A DNA stretch of 64,000 nt from Heterobilharzia americana (taxonomy: Eukaryota; Platyhelminthes; Trematoda; Strigeidida; Schistosomatidae), in assembly GCA_944470555.2 (NCBI GenBank), contig OX104128.1, forward strand, positions 58,039,257 to 58,103,256. Direction: 5' to 3'. The notes below the pieces were generated by a model, which saw only the letters and a list, made by a program, of their open reading frames with translations, did not search any database and was not told where the DNA came from. Within the stretch, counting starts at the first letter, position 1; each line of letters starts with the position of its first letter. A program made the translations under genes and the position numbers. Below, piece by piece: positions 1 to 9,542 of the stretch.

Positions 1-300
1 TAATCAATAAACAAAGAAGTGAATCAACTGTCTTAGGGAGATGATGATCAAGTCAAAACTAGAGATTGGATGTATCTTTTTTGAACACAAACGGCAGGCT
101 TGTAATGCTGGATTGTCAGAGCTTGTTGTGTGTATTGAGGTGGCGAATACGCACTCGCTTCGAAATGTTTGACTTTGAAAGAAAGGCTGTCGTTGAGGAT
201 AGTGACCAGAGACCACCAAATACTCAAGAACCAGGCTGTTGACAGCCATGTAAAATAGTGTTCGAAGATGCGTTTGGACAGAACACGCTTTGTGTCACCT
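1..300 (-). pseudogene. Penelope-like GIY-YIG endonuclease C-terminal remnant
   Basis: An open frame at 4-249 on the minus strand reads EYLVVSGHYPQRQ, with an ending close to that of the plus-strand copy at 22,213-22,443. Homology continues to about position 300, where EHY..WLS residues match the region just after the endonuclease catalytic motif. It is the last ~100 codons of a retroelement polyprotein, downstream of its GIY-YIG nuclease. The nuclease core and the RT are absent here and no start is meaningful. Assignment to the Penelope-like class rests on the better preserved relatives at 21.8-22.4 kb and 63.3-64.0 kb. It is a broken copy with no expected function. Confidence 0.6.
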
Positions 301-360
301 ACGTGTAACCAGCTTCAGAAGAGTAGGTGAATTGATAAACATACATGGAGGTGGTAACAA

Positions 361-482
361 TAGACAGTGGCTAGCGGTGGAATCCAGAATGTGCATTGCG
401 TACTGTTTGGGACTCGTCAGCTGGGTGTAACCTGCCTCCAAATGAGTGATGTTATTCCCACCCGGATTCAAACTCGGGAACG
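361..482 (-). repeat. Sm-alpha-like hammerhead SINE, minus half of an inverted pair
   Basis: On the minus strand this holds a tRNA-like box B region, the spacer with the CACTCA motif, and a hammerhead at about 371-427. CTGACGA and the 3' segment CTGGATTCC are present, but the GAAA box reads GCAA, so the ribozyme core is broken. It faces the plus-strand half at 505-700 and could form a fold-back. Box A is missing. Confidence 0.7.
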
Positions 483-504
483 ATCGCGTCAAACATTTCG
501 AATC

Positions 505-705
505 CCGGTGGGAGCCACATCACTCACTGGGAGACAGGTACATCCAGCTGGAGAGTCACAAATAGGGCGAAATGAGCATTTTTGCCCCCACTGCTAGCCA
601 CTATCCATAATTACTACATAAATGAAAACACAGGTAATATCGAGGCATCCATATGCCAATAGAAATCGATCAATTCAGTCCAATCAACGATGGTATAAAA
701 CACAG
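505..705 (+). repeat. Sm-alpha-like hammerhead SINE, plus half with tail
   Basis: Box B-like CGAATCCCGG is followed by the ACATCACTCACTGGGAGACAGG spacer region and a hammerhead remnant (CTGGAGAG instead of CTGANGAG, with GGGCGAAAT). Then comes the GCTAGCCACTATCC 3' part. The tail at about 640-700 (catatgccaatagaaatcga) is shared with the tail at 46,086, so the family's unit extends beyond the ribozyme. The ribozyme core is mutated and probably inactive. Confidence 0.7.
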
Positions 706-1305
706 AGGTGGCTCAAAACGGTAATTTATCCGTTACACAGACTCGAACTAGTTGTTGACTGAGGAAAACTAACTTTATGGTTAGTATAGTGTATTCGAAG
801 GAATAAATAAATTCCTTGAAGTAGACGAATATAAAAAACTTCAGACAGTTTGTAGGAGGTCAAAGATGGAGTGAGGAGGGGGTGACATTTTAACAAGCAA
901 GTATGTATCGCTTCATTTCCCGTAACTTATAGTTTAAACAACCCTAAAACATAATTATTGTTATCATTTTATTCATCCCAGGTCCCCCCCTTCCTTTCCG
1001 CGTGATAAATTTGTCTGTAAAACATGTTTACATACATAAAGTGTATAGATATACTTCGTCTGATTGGAACATTAACAAAAAACCTGAACACTAACATACA
1101 CGGAATCATTTCAACAAATTGAACAATTATAGCAGACATATAATTTTGAAAAATATTCCACTTTAAGAAAACAACAACACTATTTGAAACATTGAACACA
1201 TTATGTTAAACAAATTTAAGGATATGACGTGGATATAACGCAAAAATTTTAACTAGTTAGTCAATCTTCAATGTTAAACAAGAGAATAATATCATTTTGA
1301 CTACT
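706..1305. other. AT-rich intergenic stretch, no recognised feature
   Basis: Only short spurious frames are seen, including a low-complexity 76-codon minus frame at 969-1,199. I recognise no repeat family, RNA gene or coding signature. Confidence 0.4.
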
Positions 1306-1309
1306 ATCT

Positions 1310-1565
1310 GCGATAGCCATGATTTGACTGACTGGTAGTGATATTAAACGATGATTGAAGGTGAAATGAAAATTTGGACCATAGCCGGATTTGAACCTAA
1401 AGACTCTAATCATTAATGATTGAAATGTAATAGAAATCTGGTCAGCAGTCGGACTTCATATCTGAGTTGGTAGGGCATCGAATCGAAAACCCGGTTTGTC
1501 GCTGGTTCGGATCCCAGGGCCATAGTCCAAATTTTCATTCCATTGACAATCATTACCCAGTATAA
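1310..1565. repeat. SINE-C inverted pair (tRNA-like halves)
   Basis: The plus half at about 1,440-1,545 has a tRNA-like box A (GAGTTGGTAGGGCA) and box B (GGTTCGGATCC), followed by CCAAATTTTCATTCC. The minus half at about 1,355-1,405 has the mirrored segment (GAAAATTTGGACCATAGCC) and an inverted box B. This is the same head-to-head arrangement as at 22.7-23.1 kb and 45.1-45.5 kb, with the centre partly deleted. No hammerhead is seen in this family. Confidence 0.6.
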
Positions 1566-1714
1566 AGTGAATAATAGTTTATTATCAATAGTTTTTATTA
1601 GTATCTTTGGTTCAATATATACTCACTACCCAGGTTAAAGTTTATCAAAGCTAACTTCTACAACCATTCAGAGAGTATGTAACGACTTTGAAGTCATTTT
1701 GACCGACAATAAAT

Positions 1715-1920
1715 GAATTCCAAGTTGTTATTCATCGAAGACTGACATCAGTTGGAGGAACAAAGGAAATCTGGGAGCACTGGACAGCTGTTTCGTCCTA
1801 GTATGGGACTCCTCAGCAGTGCGCACCCACGACCCCACCAGTAGGGATCGAACCCGCGACCACCGCGACCAGCGCGTTACCATTGAGCCACTGGGTCAGA
1901 ATCCAATGCTACCCAATGCG
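1715..1920 (-). repeat. SINE-A minus half (tRNA-like head plus hammerhead)
   Basis: Read on the minus strand it runs as follows. Box A is CAGTGGCTCAATGG and box B is GGTTCGATCCC. A GTGGGTGCGC linker leads to an intact hammerhead (separate entry), then a tail containing ACTGATGTCAGTC. The pol III-type boxes are those of a tRNA-derived SINE, but the region between them does not form a proper anticodon arm, so it is not a tRNA gene. It joins head-to-head with the plus half at 1,921-2,160. Confidence 0.8.
1777..1822 (-). ncRNA. Hammerhead ribozyme, core intact, inside SINE-A
   Basis: On the minus strand every element of a type I hammerhead is present. The stem I strands are GCACTG and CAGTGC (six perfect pairs). 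The core is CTGAGGA, the stem II strands are GTCC and GGAC with a short loop, then come GAAA, a minimal stem III around CAGCTG, and the GTC cleavage triplet. The very short stem III is typical of known SINE and Penelope-like hammerheads, which often cleave best as dimers. The role would be self-cleavage of the SINE transcript. Activity is inferred from core conservation only. Confidence 0.75.
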
Positions 1921-2160
1921 CTATATCGTGAGCTAACAGAAGTTGGAAATATGGAGCATTGGATTCTGACCCAGTGGCTCAATGGTAACGCGCTGGTCGC
2001 GGAACCTGAAGGTCGCGGGTTCGATCCCTACTGGTGGGGTCGTGGGTGCGCACTGCTGAGGAGTCCCATACTAGGACAAAACAGCTGTCCAGTGCTCTAG
2101 GTTTCCTTTGTTCCTCCAACTGATGTCAGTCTTCGATGAATAACAACTTGAAATACTTCC
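1921..2160 (+). repeat. SINE-A plus half with damaged hammerhead
   Basis: The mirror of the minus half: upstream centre (CGTGAGCTAACAGAAG), box A CAGTGGCTCAATGG, box B GGTTCGATCCC, hammerhead at 2,050-2,095, and a tail with CTGATGTCAGTC. Stem I GCACTG/CAGTGC and CTGAGGA are kept, but GAAA has become AAAA, so the plus ribozyme should be dead while its minus partner is intact. Confidence 0.8.
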
Positions 2161-2164
2161 AAAT

Positions 2165-2785
2165 CTCCACAACCCCCTCAAAAAAATAAATGAATTGCAA
2201 AAGCACAGTTTCATGACAACCATCGAATAACCTGAAGCATATTCATCAGTCTAGTTCCTACTTTTATTCTTCAAACAGTAGTATGGTCAAAATGTTTTAA
2301 AAAAAATTAAATAAATCAGTATTATATGATACTATTGTATGAAATTTCTTTTTCAACAATAAATAATACTGGGAACCGTCATCCTGGTGGAGAAAATTAT
2401 AACGATGACTGGAGTAAAAGTAGGTTTTAGATGAAATTTACCACTACTGAATAACTAGAGTAGTTACAGATCACTTAGGTTGATTTGTACATTTTGCTAA
2501 CTAACCATACTAGAGTGATCGAAATACTCGATAGCCGTTTCTTTAGTTCAGGACTGACCTAGATCATCAGGTGTATATGCCCGGAGAAATTTAGCATATA
2601 GAGTCAAATCTGGTTAACCGATCAGTTGACAAAACTATTCAGTAATTGTACAATCCATGTCGACATTTCTCATCTCTGAGTAGTTTTACAACTGCTCAAC
2701 TGCAGAGTCAATACGCTTCAGCTAATGGTCACAGTAAGTGATCTCTGAACAGAAGTGTCATGAACTAGCGAAATATACTATTAGT
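2165..2785. other. No recognised gene
   Basis: AT-rich sequence with no long frame. Nothing can be assigned. Confidence 0.35.
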
Positions 2786-2789
2786 TAGA

Positions 2790-3085
2790 ACCCCATGTTG
2801 ACCTCATGGTTGGGAAGTTGAGTAACCTCAACGGAATTGATATCCCACTGAGATTCAAATCCGTGTCACCCAGTGACGTTACCAGTGGGCTGTTCGAGTC
2901 ATGATTCTCCCCCGGTAGGACTGTGGTTTGAATCTCCGGCAGCGCATTAGTTCCGTTGAGGTCAGGGTTACCTAATGATAGATTGAACTATGTGATTTGA
3001 AGATTTTCATTTCACCGGGCTGGAAACCCAGTGGTTTAACACTTCTGCCGTAGCTCACATTTTCATTTCACCTTCTATAGTCATC
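2790..3085. repeat. tRNA-like SINE remnants in inverted orientation
   Basis: Contains two facing box B-like motifs (GATTCAAATCC on one strand, GGTTTGAATCTCC on the other) and an inverted pair GTAACCTCAACGGAA / TTCCGTTGAGGTCAGGG. A last piece near 3,020-3,080 ends with ACATTTTCATTTCACC, as in SINE-C. Degenerate; the family assignment is tentative. Confidence 0.4.
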
Positions 3086-3118
3086 CAATAAAAACACAAG
3101 CCAGCTTAACCAGATGTC

Positions 3119-3133
3119 TCTCTCTCTCTCTCT
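3119..3133. repeat. (CT)n microsatellite at a LINE 3' end
   Basis: A short pure CT run directly abuts the 3' end of the minus-strand LINE at 3,134. On the LINE strand it is a (GA)n tail, in the place where the sister copies at 48.5 and 52.7 kb have (GAT)n. Confidence 0.6.
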
Positions 3134-4110
3134 AAATCAACATAGGACCAGGCATTACTGCGTAACGGTCCGAGTTGCCGCAGCTTATATCAGTACATCA
3201 AGTAAAAAGGCATTGAAGTGAAGATGAAGAAAGAAAATTCGGTTAAAAGAAATAGAAAGTACGAAAAGAGAGAAAAGAAGAATGAGAAAATGGTGAGATT
3301 CGGTGTAGCGTCGTTAGATGAGGGTAATGTGTGTATACATCTGCACCACTGACATCGGTCCCAGCCATATCACCTACAGTCTCCAGCCACTGGTTCCTCT
3401 TGTCCCGTAGACCCCAACCGACTAGTCTGGATCGCCCCATATGGCTCAAACCAACAGTCAGAGACTTCATACATTGGTGCCATGTTTTAGTCTGACCACC
3501 TTTGGCCTTTTTCCAGCCTGGACCTACTTCGGCCAACATTGTATGACGAGGCAATCGGTGACTAGGCCTACTTAGTACGTGTCCCAACCATCTCAATCGA
3601 TGAAGGTTCACAACCATGTCAGTTGACTTTCCCCTCCTCCCTAAAACTCTACACCTAACTTCTGAGTTACTCACATGATGACACCACGGAATACGGTTTA
3701 TACTACGAAGGTAACAGTGGTCAAACACCTGAACCTCCTCATGTCTTCCACCTTCAGTGGTCATGTTTGACAGCCATAGAAGAGAATAGAACGGACTGCT
3801 GTGCAGTACACGCGATCCTTAGTAAACAATCGGGCATTACGGCGGCACCACAGTTAGGGTAAGTCGTCAAAAGCCAGCTGAGCCTTTTGTATCGTGAAGA
3901 GATTTCATCGGCCACTGAGCCACCAGGGCTGATCCCACTTCCCAGGTAAATGAATTGGTCGATACACTCAACCAATGCGCTCTCTATTGTTAGCCAAGGG
4001 ACCGTTGAAGACCAATCCTGAAGCAAAAGTATCCATTTGGGTGGTAAGAATAGGTGTCTCACTATTACTACCAGACGTGATTTAAAGCATTCTTGAAAAT
4101 ACAAGGGTAG
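3134..4110 (-). pseudogene. LINE (non-LTR retrotransposon) ORF2 C-terminal fragment
   Basis: Two overlapping minus frames, 3,754-4,104 (116 codons) and 3,243-3,764 (173 codons), make one ancestral reading broken by a frameshift. Recognisable segments are FIYLGSGISPGGS, then FDHCYLRSINRI, NLHRLRWLGHVL, GGQTKTWHQCMKSL and RNQWLE. These are the conserved C-terminal region of a trematode LINE downstream of its RT. The 173-codon frame is the longest sense frame in the window. RT catalytic motifs and the endonuclease are absent (5' truncated). The 3' end carries the family terminus TCAACATAGGACCAGG (as read on the plus strand). Dead copy; the subfamily name is not assigned. Confidence 0.8.
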
Positions 4111-4384
4111 AAGTCAAAAAGATAAGATGACCGTTGATTAAAGAGCAGTAAGAGTTGAGTGACAGCAGCCAAACAGGATAATTCCAACTATTGATAGACT
4201 AGACTGTAGAAATCTAAGACTGAAAGAGAGAATTTAATCTCTTGTGATACTGAAATTACGCTTTCAGGATGTTGGCAACAGTGATTCAATTGATCTGAGA
4301 AAGTTGTATCAACTTACAGTAATAATTAGCTGACTGTTCAGAGTTAGATGACTACAATGGAACATTAATGTGAGTGTAGAATAG

Positions 4385-4600
4385 GAAATTTTGAATCACT
4401 GAACTCCGACTCAGTTACTGGATGGTTAATAAGTTCACCGTGAAACCTGGCAGGCCAGGGTTCCACCCCTTCCAGGGCAGTGGATGCGTACTGTCGAGGA
4501 GTCCTATACTACGACGAAACAGCTATCCAGTACTCCTAGGTTCTCAGTGGTTCTCTAAATGATGATTGCAGTCCATGATAAATATAACCTTCAGGATTTA
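4385..4600 (+). repeat. SINE-A copy, diverged
   Basis: Plus-strand SINE-A: degenerate tRNA-like head, box B-like GGTTCCACCC, hammerhead at 4,488-4,533, tail with AGTCCATGATAAATA. Stem I is GTACTG/CAGTAC, a paired change relative to the GCACTG/CAGTGC of other copies. The core reads TCGAGGA instead of CTGAGGA, so cleavage is unlikely. GAAA is kept and the cleavage triplet is ATC. Confidence 0.7.
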
Positions 4601-4904
4601 GTTCCATATTACATTAGTTCATTTGATAGGTAACGCAATGTGTAACAGTCTTATTTACACAATGTCTTTTCTATCATATATAATCACGTCAAAGGGATCA
4701 GCTAATGCAGTCCATGCACTGATACACGAATACGCAATAAAGAAAGTGTATTAAGTGCCACTGTAGTTGGAATAACGAATCTCTATACTCAAGTCAACAC
4801 CCAACACATTTAATAGGACAGACGGCAAGCCAATGCTAGAATGTGGAAAACTATATACTACTACTAAAAGCAAAGAATACATGATGACTGAGATGGAATT
4901 AGGA

Positions 4905-5035
4905 GTTTAGTTTCATAGCTCAGTTGGAAAGACACTGTGAATTGCCAACTATAATCCCGCTGGTTCGAATCCTGAATTGGTATGATCTCTTAACCTATGG
5001 TACCTATTTCACTGACAATATACGTGAATAATTTT
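4905..5035 (+). repeat. tRNA-like SINE copy
   Basis: Box A-like TAGCTCAGTTGGAAAGACA and box B GGTTCGAATCC lie at tRNA-like spacing, followed by a non-tRNA tail. No closed acceptor stem is visible, so I read it as a SINE head and not a functional tRNA. Confidence 0.5.
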
Positions 5036-5039
5036 TAAC

Positions 5040-6140
5040 AGTAGAGTTTATGGTGCAACAATTAGGTCTGCTCCACTTTACACATATGAAACATGCCCAT
5101 TTAAAGGGAATAAGATACGTATCACCTTTTGTATGTGGTTGATCCACTCAATCTAGAATGTTGCGATTGACAGCAGTCAAGTCGGTGACGTTATAAACGC
5201 GTCATATTTACTGAAGTGATGATGACGTATGGTTCTTATATAATAGGTAGCGACAAAAACCACCCAATAGAGGAATTGTTTTCAGATCGTGATTTATCCA
5301 TGTGGTAACATGATAACCTGATTGGACGAATTCGACGTCTTACAATCAATCGGATTGGTTTATTTATGGCTTCATTTTCTGAGGCTTTTGTAAATACATA
5401 TATTAACAATTGAAGTGCGAATGATAACAAATAGATTGTGTAATATATGGAATGGTACATCGAAAGTATATAACTCAGAAGGGGGAGAAAAGAATTGTCG
5501 AAAATGGCAAATCAGTTAAGTATTAAGTAATGGCATTAGACAAGTTGGACAGGATGAAGTCAATGTTTTCTAAAAGGATTAAGACAATTAAGTGAAATAA
5601 CACCGGAAACTAATTAAAGGAAGGCGATTATAATAACAATAATAGTGATAAAGGAAGGATACCAAGGTTAAATTAACAAAGTGGGAGGGGAGCTAATGGG
5701 GTGGGAAAATGTTATGGCCATGATAAAGACAGCAAAAGGTAGTCAGAGAGGTCAATTGTAACAGTATTCGGTTGAGGTGTCTATTGAGTCTCAATTTTAT
5801 TATACCCACGCCCGTAATTCCATGTGGTCAAAACACTACAGTTTGTCTTGTTAATTGTGAAAGAGAAGACAGATTAAGATAAAAGATAAACCTTCTGGTG
5901 GTCAAGCCGAGATGAGGCATCAATACACGAAGTTATCTTATTGCCGAACTAACCCATGTACCTGTCGGTTGGCCTCCGGTGTAATAGCCAGTCCCATTTC
6001 TGACAGCTTTCAAGGGGTTAAGAACGGCAATCTCAGCATCCAACAAATATGCAAAGAAGTCCTTAGGAGTCGGATTCTTCGGCATGGTGTGGAAGTTATT
6101 CAGCATAGAAAGAACTGATGAAGAAAAGAAATGAAGTAAA
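5040..6140. other. Unassigned; one unexplained minus frame
   Basis: Mostly AT-rich. A 105-codon minus frame at 5,933-6,250 contains FHTMPKNPTPKDFFAYLLDAE and looks less random than its neighbours, but I do not recognise the family. It overlaps the start of the LTR element at 6,144 and may be a remnant of another retroelement. No function is proposed. Confidence 0.3.
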
Positions 6141-6143
6141 GAT

Positions 6144-6473
6144 TGATATGGGGACAGAAAGAAATGATTAGTCTGGAAATCGACCATCAAAATGTAGTTC
6201 ATGTTACCACGTATGTAGTTGGACAGACAGACAGATGGTGGATCAGCCAATCATAGGATTATTTTAAACAATAAACTAACTACATATTAGCTGCATTTTC
6301 CTGTTTGGTCTGCGGCCTTTCGATCCCAATACCATTTTATTCACGTCGACAGTGTCTTCTCTATTAACTAGTCAGGTCGGGAATCAACTAGCAACTTGTT
6401 GAATACTGGTGGCTGACACTCGATATCCGTACATGGTTGGCAGCATAACAGTTTCCAAATCATAACAGTGACA
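6144..6473 (+). repeat. Left LTR of the 6.1-7.6 kb element
   Basis: About 330 bp, starting TG and ending CA. It aligns by eye along its length with 7,326-7,645, with many substitutions and small gaps. Confidence 0.55.
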
Positions 6474-6570
6474 GCGGAAATGGGATATTGGAAACAGACT
6501 CTTCGAAGTTGGACGATTTCCTCGAATAACAAATGAGGATTATCGAAATACACAATCCGAGATTTCCGGT

Positions 6571-6960
6571 ACTGAATTATCGCCTACTAAGTCAGTTTTA
6601 ATAGCTGATGCCAATGAGACTTTCGATAGTCGGTTCAGGAGTTACGAAGACTATTTCAAAGTGGATTTTGCTGGTCAAGATGATTCCTGGAAGGTACGTC
6701 TCCTACTTGAAAAGCTTCGTCCACCTGACCTCTACCAGTACAGCAACATGATTTAGCCAGAGAACCCACGTGATTGCACTTTCGACGCCATAATCCGGAC
6801 ACTGAATGACACGTTTGAAGAATATCAACGACTGAGTAACCTGCATCGTGACATGAGCTTAACCCAATCTGGACTCCAGGGTGCTTCTGAAGTATATGCA
6901 GTTCGCCAGACATCTCATTCCTCTACATCATCCTCTGGCCACACACACCCTAGCCTTATC
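6571..6960 (+). pseudogene. Retrotransposon gag-like (capsid) remnant
   Basis: The frame through 6,601-6,960 reads FRSYEDYFKVDFAGQDDSWK, then VRLLLEKLRPPDLYQY, PENPRDCTFD and IRTLNDTFEE. This matches the pattern of LTR-retrotransposon gag proteins of flatworms (a capsid-like alpha-helical region with WK..LL..L). There is an in-frame TAG near 6,754 and no ATG-led full frame. The protein would have assembled a cytoplasmic particle around the element RNA. No zinc knuckle is visible downstream. Confidence 0.6.
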
Positions 6961-7325
6961 TCGCCTGTTCATCGGTCCAGTAACTCATGCGATACAAACC
7001 AAGCCTGGGAGAAGACACCCCCATCATCTGGGTGGCATTGTGGTACCTGGCTTTCGTCAAATCTTGTCCACATAAACAACATCGATGCCCGGCTGTAACG
7101 CTGGGGGCCATAAGGATGGGCTTTTTCCCGCCAATGCACACAACGATGTGTACAAAGGTCATCCTCTTTATACCACCACAGATCCCATTCCTGATCGTAT
7201 ATCACAAAGACTACTGATTCCCCCAGTAAACAAGGTGAAACTCCCTCTGCGTCGGTCAGACAAATGAAAGAAAAAGACAGTCCGGCCCAGTCTAACCTCA
7301 AATAACACTCTTTCAAAGACGGAGG

Positions 7326-7645
7326 TGACATAGGGATAGACAGTAAAGACTAGGCTAGAAATCAACCAACCAAATGTACTTCACATGATCACGTCTACAG
7401 TTAGACAGATAGACGGTGAACCAGCCAATCAACAGAGAACTATCTGTATATAGTACACATATTTTCGTTTGTTCTTGTCCCCAACCATTTGACTCGAATA
7501 CACGTTTCTGCACATTCATCATATCTTCTCCACTGATTAGTCATATCGGAAGCAACTATAAATGTTAGTGGCTGACAGTCAATATCTGAGCATCATTAGC
7601 GGCCATAGCACATAGCAGCTTTTCGAAATCATAAAAAAGATAGCA
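7326..7645 (+). repeat. Right LTR of the 6.1-7.6 kb element
   Basis: Direct-repeat partner of 6,144-6,473; see that entry. Ends near the CA at 7,645. Confidence 0.55.
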
Positions 7646-7649
7646 TGTC

Positions 7650-8318
7650 TGACCAACAGGATGAATAAGGCAAAAGATAACAATGACCAGTTTAGATAAA
7701 CATTTTTCAACTGTACACGATTCCTAAATGCATAGCTGATCATTAAGAATAAAAACGAATTAAGATAAGCTATGAAAAATCTGACGATTTGAGATAATAA
7801 ATCAATATCTTAAATCCAGAGTAACAAAAGTAAAAGAATGCAGAATAAATGACTCTTCATTCAATAAGCCAAAAACGTTTCAATACAATTCACAGAAGAA
7901 AAACACCATCTTCACTTATCATAAGTGTGAGTTGAATGCATTAACAAAAAATCACAATTGATACCTCTACTTCAGACAATTTCAACTTGAAGAATACTTC
8001 AATTAGAGCATATAATCATAAGACAAAAGTGCTCAAACACATATAATCACACATAAGCACAATTCATTCATCTCAAGTGACCCCTATACAGTGCTTCACT
8101 AACAGTCTATCTCCAGTGAGGTCTATATACCGTATATCAATGATTTTCGAATCAGACAGGTGCTATTCATCATGTTAAACAAGAGTAATGAAGATTCGAA
8201 GATGATACAAACATTGTGCTGGAGAATACTTACATATTAGATTAGTTTATCTGATAAAACATACTATAAAAAATATTACTGTTTACTGGATAGTGTTTCG
8301 GGTAGAATACACTATTTA
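7650..8318. other. No recognised gene
   Basis: AT-rich, no long frames and no repeat I can place. It ends at the left edge of the inverted segmental duplication. Confidence 0.35.
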
Positions 8319-8904
8319 TAATCACTTCCGACTACCTGCTTCCATTATCCTATCACTTGTTGTCACTTCCCTGAAATGGTTACAATACTCTCCTGATATC
8401 TCGAATATGTGTTCTAACCTCTCAAATACAAGAATTAGGTGATATTTCCTCAATAGATAAATACTCGAGAATCAGCCTCCCAGAATAACCGAATTCATCT
8501 TGAACACTCTCGTTACGTAACACTTTATTGTAAGGTTACATGTCACTGTATGCATTGTACAATACACGACCTGTTTACACATAACCAAATTTATTCACCT
8601 CAACGACTGTAAACTTAGCTGACTTCTAATCCACTACTAACTAACTCATATATGCCTGATCACCTGGCATATCCTACATACTTCAGCTCACATTTACTCT
8701 GAGTCATTTGGCAAATTGGTTTATTTTATTGAACGTGACTCAAATTGCCTTGTCGACAGGAATTCCATGAAGAGTTACAGATATTCCTCATTTGTATGGT
8801 AACTCTACACATTCAACGACTTCCCTCTTAATTCGTTCGTAATCAATACTCACATTACTAGTCAATCTCTTCTTTCCTATTTCTAGTGAATTATGGGGAT
8901 TGAT

Positions 8905-9295
8905 CGATTGACTTCAGGTTGAAATTCATCATCGAGTGACATCAGTTAGGGTAACAATGGAAATCTGGATGCACTAAACAACAGCTGTTTCGTCTTACCA
9001 GTACGGGACTCCTCAGCAGTCCACACACATGACCCAACCTCACCCCACCAGGGATCCAACCCACAATCTACATGTACTACAGTCACTACGTTACCACTGA
9101 ATCAGTCCCTGGATCAGAATCCAATGATCCACATTTCCTATTTCTCTCAGTTCACAATAAAACATAACCTCCAAGTCGGATATGAGAATACTTACTCAGT
9201 GACGGTATTGGTTGGAGGTCGCTGTCCAGTCCTACCAGGTTTCAACTCTTCCTCCCACTGATGTCAGGTCATGATGAATATCAACCTAAATGTTG
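8905..9295. repeat. SINE-A inverted pair inside the left arm
   Basis: Minus half 8,905-9,135: CTGATGTCACTCGATG tail, hammerhead with CTGAGGA and GAAA intact, triplet GTT in place of GTC, degenerate boxes. Then come the centre (TCTCAGTTCACAATAAAAC) and a plus half that keeps only the 3' tail (CCAGGTTTCAACTC... CTGATGTCAGG) because its tRNA/ribozyme part is deleted. The mirror copy is at 30,960-31,350. Confidence 0.7.
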
Positions 9296-9542
9296 TTGGG
9301 TATTCAAGTTTCCTTCATCTGTTTCATTCCCTCCTCTTCGCTCTTTGAATCATCAATGAGATTTCTAGCTCGAATATTGAAACGTTTCACTCAATCAGAT
9401 ATAACTGATTTTCAGTTAACTGACTGAATCGATGTTCAAATATCGATTAGATTGTGTTGTTATTTTGTAGGTAATGATAGGTGAACCATCATCTTTCTTC
9501 TTAATTCTATACAACTCATTCCCCGCGAATACTCGAGCCTCT

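Larger units (their letters stand above)
6144..7645 (+). mobile_element. LTR retrotransposon remnant, LTR-gag-LTR
   Basis: Two diverged direct repeats bound a gag-like fragment. The left LTR is about 6,144-6,473 and the right about 7,326-7,645; both can be drawn from TG to CA. Shared blocks in order include GGACAGA.AGA.AGA, CAGCCAATCA, TCTTCTC and GTGGCTGACA. The internal region is only ~850 bp and holds a gag-like reading, with no protease, RT or integrase, so pol has been deleted. No clear target-site duplication is seen. The LTR divergence implies an old insertion. Confidence 0.6.

Noticed and set aside
1950..2030. Functional tRNA gene suggested by box A and box B
   Set aside because: The same sequence recurs more than ten times with a fixed non-tRNA tail. 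No closed acceptor or anticodon stem is seen, so it is a SINE head.
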